Origin: an uncultured Prevotella sp.
GTDB lineage: Bacteria; Bacteroidota; Bacteroidia; Bacteroidales; Bacteroidaceae
Reading direction: 5' to 3'
Assembly (NCBI GenBank): GCA_900314995.1
Contig: OMXK01000037.1
Location: forward strand, 1-34,449
DNA: 34,449 nucleotides
The position numbers and the translations under genes are program-made. The notes under the pieces are model-generated. The model was not told the origin of the DNA. It ran no database searches and saw nothing but the letters and a program-made list of their open reading frames with translations. Of this stretch, positions 1 to 7,749 are shown piece after piece. How positions within the stretch are numbered: position 1 is the stretch's first letter; each line of letters opens with the position of its first letter.

Positions 1-175
1 TGACATAGTTTACGGCCCTATCGCCAACGACCGCGTTGGTGTGCAGATAGGTAAGTACGAGGCTGGCGACATCACGCTCGACCAGTTTCTGGAGAACCTG
101 AAGTATATGAAAGGCATCACGTTCCAGTATTATTTCGGTACGGAACGAGCCATTGCAAAACTCACCAAACTATGA
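1..175 (+). CDS. DUF3990 family protein, C-terminal part (5' end outside window)
   Basis: Reading from base 2, an open frame runs into the window and stops at TGA 173-175, giving about 57 C-terminal residues. The pattern DIVYGPIANDRV, then a short YEAGDITLDQF helix, then FQYYFGTERAIAKL matches the C-terminal part of the DUF3990 family as I remember it: a D-x-V-x-GP-hAxD motif and a closing Q-h-x-F-x-TE-A motif. I recall this family being grouped with ADP-ribosyltransferase-like folds, but the missing N-terminus prevents a check of any active site. The stop overlaps the start of the next gene (ATGA), so the two are translationally coupled. Function is unproven; DUF3990/DUF3791 neighbours suggest a toxin-antitoxin-like or conflict-related pair, which is inference. 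Confidence 0.6.
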   Translation, partial: DIVYGPIANDRVGVQIGKYEAGDITLDQFLENLKYMKGITFQYYFGTERAIAKLTKL

Positions 176-399
176 GTACCCAGAACGTAACCCCACAGGA
201 GTTCAGCTATCTGAAGGAACAGCTGACTGCCCGAATGATTCAGATTCTTGTCGAGGAGCATGGCTATACCATGGAAGAGGCTATAGATAAAATCTATACT
301 TCACCTATCTACGAAAAACTCTCAGATGCGAACACGGGGCTCTTTTTCCAGTCGCCCCGCTACGTATTATCATACATTGCTGACGGAGGAACGTTTTAA
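172..399 (+). CDS. DUF3791 family small protein
   Basis: This 75-residue acidic protein starts at ATG 172, overlapping the upstream stop by four bases. It has an N-terminal helix (SYLKEQLTARMIQILVEEHG), then TMEEAIDKIYTSPIYEKL, then a C-terminal segment GLFFQSPRYVLSYI. The pattern of a helix, MEEAxDxhYxSxhYxxL and a G-h-(Y/F)-x-xSxxYh-hxh end is the one I associate with DUF3791 proteins, which often sit beside DUF3990 genes. There is no signal peptide or membrane segment, so it should be cytoplasmic. If the pair is toxin-antitoxin-like, this small partner would be the likely antidote, but the sequence does not prove it. No terminator is obvious directly after it. Confidence 0.6.
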   Translation: MSTQNVTPQEFSYLKEQLTARMIQILVEEHGYTMEEAIDKIYTSPIYEKLSDANTGLFFQSPRYVLSYIADGGTF

Positions 400-503
400 T
401 TTTCAAAACCTATTAAAACAGATATTTTTAACCTGGGTTAAGACCTGCACCATCGGCAAACGTTTTTCTTGGTGCCGACGAGGCTTTTTCAGGCGGCTTT
501 TTG

Positions 504-511
504 TATCTTTG
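504..511 (+). promoter_or_regulatory. Probable -7 element for the first sigma operon
   Basis: TATCTTTG matches the Bacteroidetes -7 consensus TAnnTTTG. It lies about 100 bases upstream of the sigma gene at 614. A clear TTG about 20 bases upstream is not seen, so the -33 part is weak. The 400-613 gap also holds two mutually exclusive short stems, 447-452/470-475 and 453-458/473-478, of unknown meaning. No other gene is seen in that gap. Confidence 0.5.
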
Positions 512-613
512 CACGTAGAAAAACGGGCGAAGAGTGGCTGCACAAATAGTTTTTTTGAAAGATAGATTTGACCTTAGCCGTTTTCAGTCGTATCAATTAT
601 AGAGAAAGAAAGA

Positions 614-1165
614 ATGACTCAAACAGAGCACGATATCATTATCCGTTGCCAACAAGGAGATAAGCAAGCCTTCCGGTGGGTAGTGAAGATGCATCAGCAG
701 ATGGTATTCTCGCTGGCGCTGAAAATGTTGTGCGATGAAGAAGAGGCGAAGGACATGGTGCAGGATACATTTATAAGAGTGTGGCAAAGCATCAGGGACT
801 ACGACCCGCAGCGAACTTTTACGACGTGGCTCTATACCATTGCATCGCGGTTATGCATGGATAGGCTGAAGCGGAAAAACCGCATCGTATCAGTGAAAGA
901 AGACGAACAGGTACTAAAAAGCTATGCAACTGACAATGACAGCCAGCGGACGTTGGAGAATAGCGAATGGATAGCTATCGTGAGGCTGATGGCCGACAAG
1001 CTTAGCGACAAGCAGAAACTGGTGTTCACGCTTTGCCAGCTGGAAGGGCTCTCTTCAGAAGAAGTGCAAGAAATAACGGGGCTTGATGCCCGTCAGGTAA
1101 AGAGCAACCTTTATGTAGCCCGCCAGACAATACGCAAACGATTAATGGAATTAGGATATGAGTGA
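614..1165 (+). CDS. ECF-type RNA polymerase sigma factor
   Basis: This 183-residue protein has the two-domain layout of extracytoplasmic-function sigma-70 factors. Region 2 spans about residues 8-85, with DEEEAKDMVQDTFIRVWQ and FTTWLYTIASRLCMDRLKR, which bind core polymerase and the -10-like element. Region 4 spans about 125-178 (KLSDKQKLVFTLCQLEGLSS, then a helix-turn-helix ending VKSNLYVARQTIRKRL). Its stop overlaps the start of the downstream membrane protein by 8 bases, the usual arrangement for a sigma factor and its anti-sigma factor. It probably directs transcription of its own operon, including the exported proteins at 2106-4767, in response to an envelope signal; that is inference from context. 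ATG 614 is the first start giving a complete region 2. Confidence 0.92.
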   Translation: MTQTEHDIIIRCQQGDKQAFRWVVKMHQQMVFSLALKMLCDEEEAKDMVQDTFIRVWQSIRDYDPQRTFTTWLYTIASRLCMDRLKRKNRIVSVKEDEQVLKSYATDNDSQRTLENSEWIAIVRLMADKLSDKQKLVFTLCQLEGLSSEEVQEITGLDARQVKSNLYVARQTIRKRLMELGYE

Positions 1166-2093
1166 GATTGATGACATATTAGAAAGGCTGAAAGGTCAGA
1201 GGCCTGTGATCAGCGATCCTGAGGAACTGACGGACCGAATCATGGACAGTCTGCCGGACATCAGCGAAGCCACAGAGCCTAAAAGGGCTCGAGTGGCCGA
1301 TATGCGCTGGTGGATGGCTGTAGCTGCAAGCCTTATTATTATAATAGGTATAGGAGCCATCTGGATGTTTGACAGTGGACAGCCAGAGCCACCACAACTT
1401 GCTGTTGGCCGTTCTGTTGTTGCTCCAACCTCCAGCGTTGTTGCGGATTTGCAGTCTGCAACGAAAGAATCTGGGGATCCAAAATCCCCCGCAAAGAAGG
1501 CATCCGGGGAGTTAAAATCCCCCGCAACGACGAAGTCAGACATCGAAGAGTCCAAGTCCTCTCACCTTGTTGCGAATGTCTCGATCAAGCCAGAAGGCAA
1601 AGCCGAGCGAAAATCCCACACGACAGTTGCCCCCAACCTTCATTATGCAGCTTACAGCCCAGCGGAAGACTCCACTTATCAGGCTCCCAGCCGCATGGTT
1701 GAGTTCATTACCAAGATAGCTGATTATAATAAGGTGAAGGCTGTGCCGCTTATGTGTGCCTTGGGTAGCGACGACAGTACCGCTGTCAGCGTGGCCTACG
1801 TCTTTGAGGACAATAAAGAACTCAACCTCTTTAGCCGACTGTTGCAGGCAGCCTGTTGGTACGAAAGTAAGACACCTGGCTACCTGTTGAACTTCTCCCA
1901 CCAGCAGTTCTTCTTCACCCTGAAGGACTTGCGCAAGAACGAGAAATACCTCTGGATAGCAGAGCGCATCATAGGCAATCGCATCCTGCTCTTCAGTTCC
2001 CACTCTCCGATAGGGGCTGATGTCTCTTCGGTCTGTTTTCAGAATTATCGCGAACAGCTGACACATACCAACCACAGTACATTGAACTTTTAA
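1158..2093 (+). CDS. Membrane anti-sigma factor-like protein
   Basis: This 311-residue protein has a short cytoplasmic N-terminus (residues 1-50, beginning SEIDDILERLKGQRP), one membrane segment at about 51-71 and a large periplasmic part. The 8-base overlap with the sigma gene and this topology point to a cognate anti-sigma factor. The N-terminus lacks the His/Cys set of zinc-binding anti-sigma domains. Residues about 95-124 form a low-complexity linker rich in Lys, Ser and Pro, and the DNA beneath (1441-1527) looks like a dispersed palindromic repeat read in frame. From about residue 170 there is a compact domain (SRMVEFITKIADYNKVKAVP, ending in SVCFQNYREQL) of unknown function, which may sense an envelope signal. 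The domain family was not recognised. Confidence 0.75.
   Translation: MSEIDDILERLKGQRPVISDPEELTDRIMDSLPDISEATEPKRARVADMRWWMAVAASLIIIIGIGAIWMFDSGQPEPPQLAVGRSVVAPTSSVVADLQSATKESGDPKSPAKKASGELKSPATTKSDIEESKSSHLVANVSIKPEGKAERKSHTTVAPNLHYAAYSPAEDSTYQAPSRMVEFITKIADYNKVKAVPLMCALGSDDSTAVSVAYVFEDNKELNLFSRLLQAACWYESKTPGYLLNFSHQQFFFTLKDLRKNEKYLWIAERIIGNRILLFSSHSPIGADVSSVCFQNYREQLTHTNHSTLNF
1441..1527. repeat. Array of three small palindromes inside the anti-sigma gene
   Basis: Three imperfect or perfect inverted repeats follow one another: TTGCGGA/TCTGCAA (1441-1461), GGGGAT/ATCCCC with a 5-base loop (1473-1489), and GGGGA/TCCCC with a 7-base loop (1506-1522). A 14-base direct repeat, AAAATCCCCCGCAA, occurs at 1481-1494 and 1514-1527. 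The translated motif VADLQSAT...GDPKSP resembles readings of dispersed repeat DNA that I recall from Bacteroidetes genomes. It keeps the frame open and encodes the periplasmic linker. Confidence 0.6.
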
Positions 2094-2105
2094 AAACTAA
2101 GCCGT

Positions 2106-3257
2106 ATGAAAAGAATCATTTTAACAAGCCTTCTGATGGTGACAGGTCTCACCTCGCAGGCACAACCTCATGAATACGCTAAGAGTATGGGCATACTCAT
2201 CTCTCGTCCCCAAGTGGAAAATGACCAGAAGACGAACAAGACCACTGCCAAATGGTATGCGACGAATATGGCGTGGATCAAGGACTATTGTGAAGTTGAG
2301 AATGTCGCAACTGAAAAGGACATCCTGAAAATCTTCCCCGAACTGCCAAACCTGCCTGATTACGGATCCTATATACCGATGAGCTGGCGACTGACGAGTG
2401 AGAACAATGAGACCGTGCTACACTGCTACTTCCAGATGCCTGCCGATGAGGTGACTGACATGTGGCTGGCCTCTGAAGAGACGTGTATCGTAGATCAGGA
2501 GACGGGCGCACAATACCGTATCCGCCGAACTGAACCCGATACTTACCGCAAGCATTTCACCCTCAAGGGGAAAACGGGCGATGTGGTAGACCTGAAGGTA
2601 TTCTTCGCGCCTCTGGCAGAAACCACGAAAGAGGTAAGGATTTACGGTCTTCCCAACTGGGGAATGATGGGTGGCCCTGTTGCACCTGTCACCATCCGCC
2701 ATGAGGCCTTTGGTACATTCGAGCCACTGGCCTTCGATACCATTCCGCAGCTCCATAAACCCATAGTGCATAAAGAACACATGAGCGAAGACAAGCCCTA
2801 CGATAAGCAGAACTGGAACACCTGGAAGGTGATGAGGGAAGCACATCTGATCAAACCGCTGGCCGATGGAACGATGGCCCTATGGCTCACACCCGAGGCT
2901 ACCTATCTGGCCATTGGCTACGAACAGAACTGGACCACTGAATATTGGGGTTTCGGCCACGACATTAAACTGCTCGACAACGCAGGTCGCCAGTACAAGA
3001 TCCGCGAAGTGCAAGGTCTTCCACTCGACGAACTGTTCTTCATGGAGGGCAATGCTGGCGACTATGTAGCCTATGTGTTGGTCTTCGATCCCCTGCCTCT
3101 CGATATATCTGCTATCACTTATATCGAACCTGAGGGTGAGCCCTTTAATGCCTGGGGTGCCAATTGGTCAGGCAAAGTCATCCCCAACTTAAGCATCCAA
3201 CAGCTCCGCGACAACCAGAAGTTGTTTGATTATCATCCTAGAATCATTGTGAAATAG
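2106..3257 (+). CDS. Exported protein with two related beta-rich repeats, function unknown
   Basis: A signal peptide (residues 1-20, cleavage after TSQAQ) precedes a mature protein that contains a pattern twice. Around residues 132-181 it reads ETGAQYRIR, a charged spacer, then VDLKVFFAPLAETTKEVRIYG. Around 292-342 it reads NAGRQYKIR, a spacer, then VAYVLVFDPLPLDISAITYIEP. Each copy looks like a beta-sandwich unit. The C-terminus of the next gene product has the same pattern (ANGKKYKLT, then FTLTFEPFESVPETFDFKEG), so the two exported proteins share a domain. I know no name for it. The gene lies 12 bases after the anti-sigma gene and should be part of the sigma operon, acting in the periplasm. 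No catalytic motif is visible. Confidence 0.7.
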   Translation: MKRIILTSLLMVTGLTSQAQPHEYAKSMGILISRPQVENDQKTNKTTAKWYATNMAWIKDYCEVENVATEKDILKIFPELPNLPDYGSYIPMSWRLTSENNETVLHCYFQMPADEVTDMWLASEETCIVDQETGAQYRIRRTEPDTYRKHFTLKGKTGDVVDLKVFFAPLAETTKEVRIYGLPNWGMMGGPVAPVTIRHEAFGTFEPLAFDTIPQLHKPIVHKEHMSEDKPYDKQNWNTWKVMREAHLIKPLADGTMALWLTPEATYLAIGYEQNWTTEYWGFGHDIKLLDNAGRQYKIREVQGLPLDELFFMEGNAGDYVAYVLVFDPLPLDISAITYIEPEGEPFNAWGANWSGKVIPNLSIQQLRDNQKLFDYHPRIIVK

Positions 3258-3297
3258 CAGTCAATAGAGTTATTGCTTTATACAATCAATACACATT

Positions 3298-4767
3298 ATG
3301 AAGAAGAAGTTTATAATCATCGCATTGCTTGCCCTTGTCGCATTGACGGGACTGGCGCAGACAAAGACAGCCACCATCAAAGGTTATTCGCCTGCACTGA
3401 AAGACGGCACTGTCGCAGAATCTAGTATCGACAATGTGCGTGTGGCATCAGACACCGTTCAAGGTGGACGCTTCACCCTGACAGTTCCCGTGGAGAGTCT
3501 CACAAAGAGTAACTTATTCCTTGCGGGAGAAGGATGCCCCAATCATCTGATGACCATCTGGTTGAAACCCGGTGTGGACGTGAAAGTATCGGGTACAGAC
3601 TGTCTCTACCCATTGTGGAAGGTGGATAGTCCACTGCCCGAACAGCAGACACTCAGCCGTATTATGGAACATGGTCATGAGACGCTGGCAGAATGTTTGC
3701 GGCTAGATCTTGCCAATGCACCGTGGAAAGAAGAATTGCCTATCTATATGAAGTATTTGAAACAAACGATGGACGTTCTTCCCTCATTGCCGGTAGATGC
3801 TGCATCGCTCGAAGAGTTAGAAGGAGTGGCTATGATGGCTAGAAACTATACGAAGGACTTCCCGTATATGGAGCAGTTGAAGGAATTGGAGGCATCTACC
3901 GCTGCCCGTGCGCCAAAAGGGTTTGAAGAGCAACTGGCACTGATACACACTCAGGTATATCCGCCGCATATCCTACAAGTGGGCGAAGAGGCCATCGATG
4001 CCGAACTCATCGACATGCAGGGCCAGAAGCATCATCTCGCTGAAGTGCTGGGGCAGCCCGGCCGTTATGTGCTACTCGATTTCTGGAGTCTGGGATGCGG
4101 CCCCTGCCGTATGGCTGAGCCAGAGATGAGAAGAGCCTACGAGCAATCGCAAGGGAAGTTGGAAATCATCGGCATCAATCTGGACAAACTCTCTGCATGG
4201 CAAGAGGATAATTTCAGCAAGAACATCGCCTGGAAGAACTGGAACGACGGTAAAATGGGCAAAGGCGACATTGTAAACAGCTATTGTAATATGAAAGCTA
4301 TACCATATTATGTCTTGATTTCGCCCGACAATCGCATTCTTTGGAAAGATGCCGGTTATGGTATAGGATGGTTTATGGGCATGGTTTCCGCCATCAACGG
4401 TCCAAGGCAGGACAATACAGACAACCTTCAATTCGCCATCCGGCAAGTGAATGCCGACGTTAGCGGCACCACAATCAGTTTCCGCTATTATGGTCAGGAA
4501 GGCAATTGGTTCCGCATCGCCAAGGATTCCTATCTTGAGGCCAATGGTAAGAAATACAAACTGACAGCAGCAGACGGCATCAAGCTTGGCGAAAATAACT
4601 ATCCCACCGTGAAAGCAACAACTGCAACGGAAGACTTCCTGAGTGGATTATGCTATTCAGACTTCACGCTTACCTTCGAGCCATTCGAGTCTGTACCCGA
4701 GACCTTCGACTTCAAGGAGGGCGACGGAGAGGGAGCCTTCATCATCCGCAATGTTTCAGTAAAATAG
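3298..4767 (+). CDS. Exported TlpA-like thioredoxin-fold protein
   Basis: This 489-residue protein has a signal peptide (about 1-20) and an N-terminal beta-rich domain with features like the DUF4369 type that precedes many Bacteroidetes thioredoxins. A thioredoxin/TlpA domain at about 225-350 follows, with the active-site motif WSLGCGPC (Cys267 and Cys270) and the cis-Pro region AIPYYVLI. The C-terminal 110 residues carry a domain resembling the repeats of the preceding gene product. It should be a periplasmic thiol-disulfide oxidoreductase, probably reducing or exchanging disulfides in envelope proteins. It is the last gene of the sigma operon, 40 bases after the previous gene, and is followed by a terminator at 4841-4876. 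Its place behind an ECF sigma factor fits a redox-stress response, which is inference. Confidence 0.85.
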   Translation: MKKKFIIIALLALVALTGLAQTKTATIKGYSPALKDGTVAESSIDNVRVASDTVQGGRFTLTVPVESLTKSNLFLAGEGCPNHLMTIWLKPGVDVKVSGTDCLYPLWKVDSPLPEQQTLSRIMEHGHETLAECLRLDLANAPWKEELPIYMKYLKQTMDVLPSLPVDAASLEELEGVAMMARNYTKDFPYMEQLKELEASTAARAPKGFEEQLALIHTQVYPPHILQVGEEAIDAELIDMQGQKHHLAEVLGQPGRYVLLDFWSLGCGPCRMAEPEMRRAYEQSQGKLEIIGINLDKLSAWQEDNFSKNIAWKNWNDGKMGKGDIVNSYCNMKAIPYYVLISPDNRILWKDAGYGIGWFMGMVSAINGPRQDNTDNLQFAIRQVNADVSGTTISFRYYGQEGNWFRIAKDSYLEANGKKYKLTAADGIKLGENNYPTVKATTATEDFLSGLCYSDFTLTFEPFESVPETFDFKEGDGEGAFIIRNVSVK

Positions 4768-4840
4768 CGATGTTATTATTATATATAATAGGTATATAGA
4801 GCTGTTTTGGCTTTATGTTTTGAAAATTAGTTTTTGATTT

Positions 4841-4876
4841 GCAGCGTTCGTCGTGATGATGAATGCTGCTTTTTTT
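4841..4876 (+). terminator. Intrinsic terminator of the first sigma operon
   Basis: GCAGCGTTC (4841-4849) pairs with GAATGCTGC (4861-4869), with one G-U pair and an 11-base loop, followed by seven T (4870-4876). It sits about 75 bases after the thioredoxin gene stop. Confidence 0.75.
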
Positions 4877-4981
4877 GACCGTTATCCGTACATTTCGCGA
4901 CACGGGGAAAGCGCTTCTAACGGCTTTGTCGCTGATTCCCAGCCCTGTCGCAACTAGCGGATGACGAATATGGATTATTTC

Positions 4982-5012
4982 TTGGCGGGAGCCGAAAATC
5001 GCTATACCTTTG
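4982..5012 (+). promoter_or_regulatory. Promoter of the hydrolase gene
   Basis: TTG at 4982-4984 and TACCTTTG at 5005-5012 are separated by 20 bases, the Bacteroidetes -33/-7 layout. The start codon at 5054 lies about 40 bases downstream. Confidence 0.75.
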
Positions 5013-5053
5013 CACCCGGAAATTAAAAAAACAAAAGATTAAAGGATAAAGAA

Positions 5054-6949
5054 ATGAAAAGTAAAATGACATCAAAAACATGGAATTGGACGCTGGCTGC
5101 CGTCCTTTCAATCAGCAGCCTTTCATTCTCATCGTGCTCAAACAATGACGAGATTATTGTAGACAACCCCAAAACGGCTCCCGCCGCCAATCAGCAGACA
5201 ATGAAGCTCTCTGGCAACACATGGGTACGCGCTTACGAAGCTAAAGGTAAGGCCGGCGCAGGATCGGCTGCCGATAAAAACACTGATTTTTCTTATGTAT
5301 ATGTAATAGACGCCTATAAATTCACAGAAGACGGCAAAGGCGAGTTCAACCGCTACTTCTTCGACGAGAACGACAACCTGGAGGTGCCCGACGTGGTATG
5401 GGGTCTGCAGGGCTCAGGGCACTTCACTTATTCGATGAAGGCCGACGGCAAGGTGGACATCACACTCAGCGAGGACATGAAGCAGGCATTCCCCCACCAG
5501 TGGACTGTAGAACTGGCCGATACACTTATCAATGCAAAGAGCATCGACGGCAAGGACATCCAGCTGGAGCGTGCTCCCGAAGGCATCAAAATGATACTGA
5601 GCGATTGGAACGAGAACAGCCAGAAAGCCTCTACCCGTGGCGGAAATGACAATAACGCCATCACTCAGGCCATCGACGACGACGTGAAAGACGTGAAATA
5701 CAGCGTGCTGAAGGAAGAGGACTTGAGCTACGCAGCAATTTTACGCAATGTAGCCGCATCTGCCGTACGTAACACATTTATTGGTGACATCCTGAGTTTT
5801 TTAGGCGCGAAGAATAGTTCTTCACAAAAGGCCGGAACCCGTGCTGCCACCGTTTCGCGCCACTGGGAGATGCGTACAGGCTACTACCGCTGCTTCAGCT
5901 ATACCTACGAGAGCGTCGACGAGGTGGGTAAGCCCATCACCCTCTCAGCACGTATCATGTGGCCTAAGTGGCGTATTTTCAAACTGGAGGAAGAACCCAA
6001 CAACATCATGCTCGTGCCCCACTTCACCATCATGGGTGAACATGAGTGCCCCAGCTATGGCGGCTGCGTAGAGAGTCTTGTGATGAGTGGCGACCGTATC
6101 CTCATCATGCCCGACTATATCGGCTACGGTGTGACAAAGGATCGCGTTCATCCCTACGTAAACCAGAATGTATGTGCCCAGAACAGCATCGATGCCCTGC
6201 GTGCAGGTTACAAACTGTTCAAGGAAAAGGCCAAGGTGACACTCCACAAAGACTGGCGTCTGTACGTGACAGGTATGTCACAGGGCGGTGGCAACACACT
6301 GGCCATCCACAAATGGCTCGACACGCATGACGAGTTTGCCAAGAACTGGCGCTTCGAATACAGCTACAGCTGCGCAGGCCCATACAACCCCAAAAAGACC
6401 TTCGAGCAGTATTTCGCACAGAAGAAGCATTCGTATCCCGTCGTGCTCCCCGCCACTATGAAATCGATGATTGCATCCTATCCCGACATCCTCGGCAAGT
6501 GGAAGGAAGAGGACTTCTACAATGAATCCTATCTGGAAATCAAGGCCCAGGTGGACGAGATGATGTCAAGCAAGGAGAAAACAAGTAGTGAGATCAACGA
6601 TGTATTCTTCAAGCATTATCCTCATAAGGGCGAGGCTGGCATCAAGAGCGGCAAGGAGATCCTGATAACCGATGTGGTGTGCAAAGACCTGATGGATCCT
6701 AATAGTGAGATGTACAACGCCCTGATGAAGTGTCTCGCAGACAACGACCTGACAACGGGCTGGACACCTAAGCACCCGATCTACCTGTTCCACGGTAATG
6801 CAGACGACATTGTGCCTTACGAGAATGCCAAAGAAGTAGTGAAAGCCTTCCCGGGCATTGCATCACTCAGAGATGCTAAAGGCCCAGCCAACGGCCACAT
6901 CGGTGCCTGCGCAGAGTATATGGGTATCGTATTTGCAAACTTCTGGTGA
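5054..6949 (+). CDS. Exported alpha/beta-hydrolase, probable lipoprotein
   Basis: This 631-residue protein begins with a signal peptide ending LSFSSC, with Cys28 as the probable lipid-bearing residue, so it is likely membrane-anchored. Residues about 50-190 form a beta-rich domain (NTWVRAYEAKG, FTEDGKGEFNRYFF, GSGHFTYSM), perhaps lipocalin-like. The alpha/beta-hydrolase part starts near residue 270. The nucleophile elbow is GMSQGG with Ser409, the acid is in GNADDIVP (Asp584 or Asp585), and the base is His615 in NGHIGACAEY. The PDYIGYG segment at about 353-359 resembles secreted lipases and acyl-peptidases. The substrate could be an ester or a peptide; the sequence does not decide. It has its own promoter and a strong terminator, so it is probably monocistronic. 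A linker rich in Asn, Ser and Lys (190-265) separates the two domains. Confidence 0.8.
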   Translation: MKSKMTSKTWNWTLAAVLSISSLSFSSCSNNDEIIVDNPKTAPAANQQTMKLSGNTWVRAYEAKGKAGAGSAADKNTDFSYVYVIDAYKFTEDGKGEFNRYFFDENDNLEVPDVVWGLQGSGHFTYSMKADGKVDITLSEDMKQAFPHQWTVELADTLINAKSIDGKDIQLERAPEGIKMILSDWNENSQKASTRGGNDNNAITQAIDDDVKDVKYSVLKEEDLSYAAILRNVAASAVRNTFIGDILSFLGAKNSSSQKAGTRAATVSRHWEMRTGYYRCFSYTYESVDEVGKPITLSARIMWPKWRIFKLEEEPNNIMLVPHFTIMGEHECPSYGGCVESLVMSGDRILIMPDYIGYGVTKDRVHPYVNQNVCAQNSIDALRAGYKLFKEKAKVTLHKDWRLYVTGMSQGGGNTLAIHKWLDTHDEFAKNWRFEYSYSCAGPYNPKKTFEQYFAQKKHSYPVVLPATMKSMIASYPDILGKWKEEDFYNESYLEIKAQVDEMMSSKEKTSSEINDVFFKHYPHKGEAGIKSGKEILITDVVCKDLMDPNSEMYNALMKCLADNDLTTGWTPKHPIYLFHGNADDIVPYENAKEVVKAFPGIASLRDAKGPANGHIGACAEYMGIVFANFW

Positions 6950-6970
6950 TCCCCAAAAAGGGTATAAATC

Positions 6971-7020
6971 ATGCAAAAAGCACCTCGTTTGGGGTGTTTT
7001 TTGCATTTTTTTTGTTTTTT
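6971..7020 (+). terminator. Strong intrinsic terminator after the hydrolase gene
   Basis: ATGCAAAAAGCACC (6971-6984) pairs with GGTGTTTTTTGCAT (6993-7006), a 14-pair stem with one G-U pair and an 8-base loop. A T-rich tail to 7020 is broken by a single G. Confidence 0.85.
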
Positions 7021-7022
7021 TC

Positions 7023-7053
7023 TTGGTAGTTTCAAGAATAATCCATACTTTTG
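7023..7053 (+). promoter_or_regulatory. Promoter of the second sigma gene
   Basis: TTG at 7023-7025 and TACTTTTG at 7046-7053 are spaced by 20 bases. The start codon is at 7130, giving a leader of about 70 bases. Confidence 0.75.
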
Positions 7054-7129
7054 TGGCCGAATTATTAACAATTTAAACCAATTATTGCCTATCGAAACAG
7101 ACTTTACTCAGATTTAAAATGATTAAAGT

Positions 7130-7729
7130 ATGGATACATTGAAAAGTATGACCGACGAAGAGTTGGCGTTTGCTTATATCAATGGCAATAACAGGGCATT
7201 CGACGAATTATTATCTCGCACCCAAGACAAATTGTTCAACTACATCATGTATGTAGTGAAGGATGAGGATTTGGCCAACGACTTGTTTCAGGAGGCATTC
7301 CTGAAGGTAATAACCAAGATGCAGCATGGGCGCTATACGGTCAACGGAAAGTTCCTATGGTGGGCAACACGCATCACCCATAACGTCATCATCGACCATT
7401 ATAGGGATATCAAGAGCAGCAAGACGGTTGAGCCAAGCAAGAATAATGACCTCACGAAGCTGAGCTGCAGTTCCATGTTGGAAACTAACCGTGAGAACCA
7501 GATGAGCAACGAGCAGGTCATTAAAGACCTGAAGCGGCTGGTAGAAGCACTACCGGAGGTACAGCGCGAAGTGGTACACATGCGCTATTTCCAAGAACTG
7601 TCGTTCAAGGAAATAGCTGAAAGGACGAACGTGAGCATCAACACGTCACTGGGCCGTATGCGCTACGCCCTGATCAACTTGCGGAAGCTCACGAGGGAAC
7701 ACAACGTAGACCTGACTATAGAGCCCTAA
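7130..7729 (+). CDS. ECF-type RNA polymerase sigma factor without linked anti-sigma gene
   Basis: This 199-residue protein has region 2 (about 10-85: ELAFAYINGNNRAFDELL, DLANDLFQEAFLKVI, FLWWATRITHNVIIDHYR) and region 4 (about 130-190: VEALPEVQREVVHMRYFQEL, then SFKEIAERTNVSINTSLGRM). The linker (90-125) is polar and poorly conserved in type. It is flanked by its own promoter and by a convergent gene, rpe, whose 3' end overlaps it by four bases. No anti-sigma gene is adjacent, so control is either transcriptional, by an unlinked partner, or by another mechanism. The paralogue at 614-1165 is clearly different in sequence. The region 4 motif NTSLGRMRYALINLRK is typical of Bacteroidetes sigma factors of this group. 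Confidence 0.9.
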   Translation: MDTLKSMTDEELAFAYINGNNRAFDELLSRTQDKLFNYIMYVVKDEDLANDLFQEAFLKVITKMQHGRYTVNGKFLWWATRITHNVIIDHYRDIKSSKTVEPSKNNDLTKLSCSSMLETNRENQMSNEQVIKDLKRLVEALPEVQREVVHMRYFQELSFKEIAERTNVSINTSLGRMRYALINLRKLTREHNVDLTIEP

Positions 7730-7749
7730 GCTGATAGAGCCCTAAGCTG
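7718..7749. repeat. Perfect 16-base tandem duplication at the junction of two convergent genes
   Basis: ATAGAGCCCTAAGCTG occurs at 7718-7733 and again directly at 7734-7749. It covers the last codons and stop codons of both the sigma gene (+) and rpe (-). Confidence 0.95.

Noticed and set aside
4777-4790. 14-base AT palindrome TATTATATATAATA after the thioredoxin gene.
   Set aside because: Pure AT repeats of this type arise easily by chance; the real terminator lies 50 bases further on.
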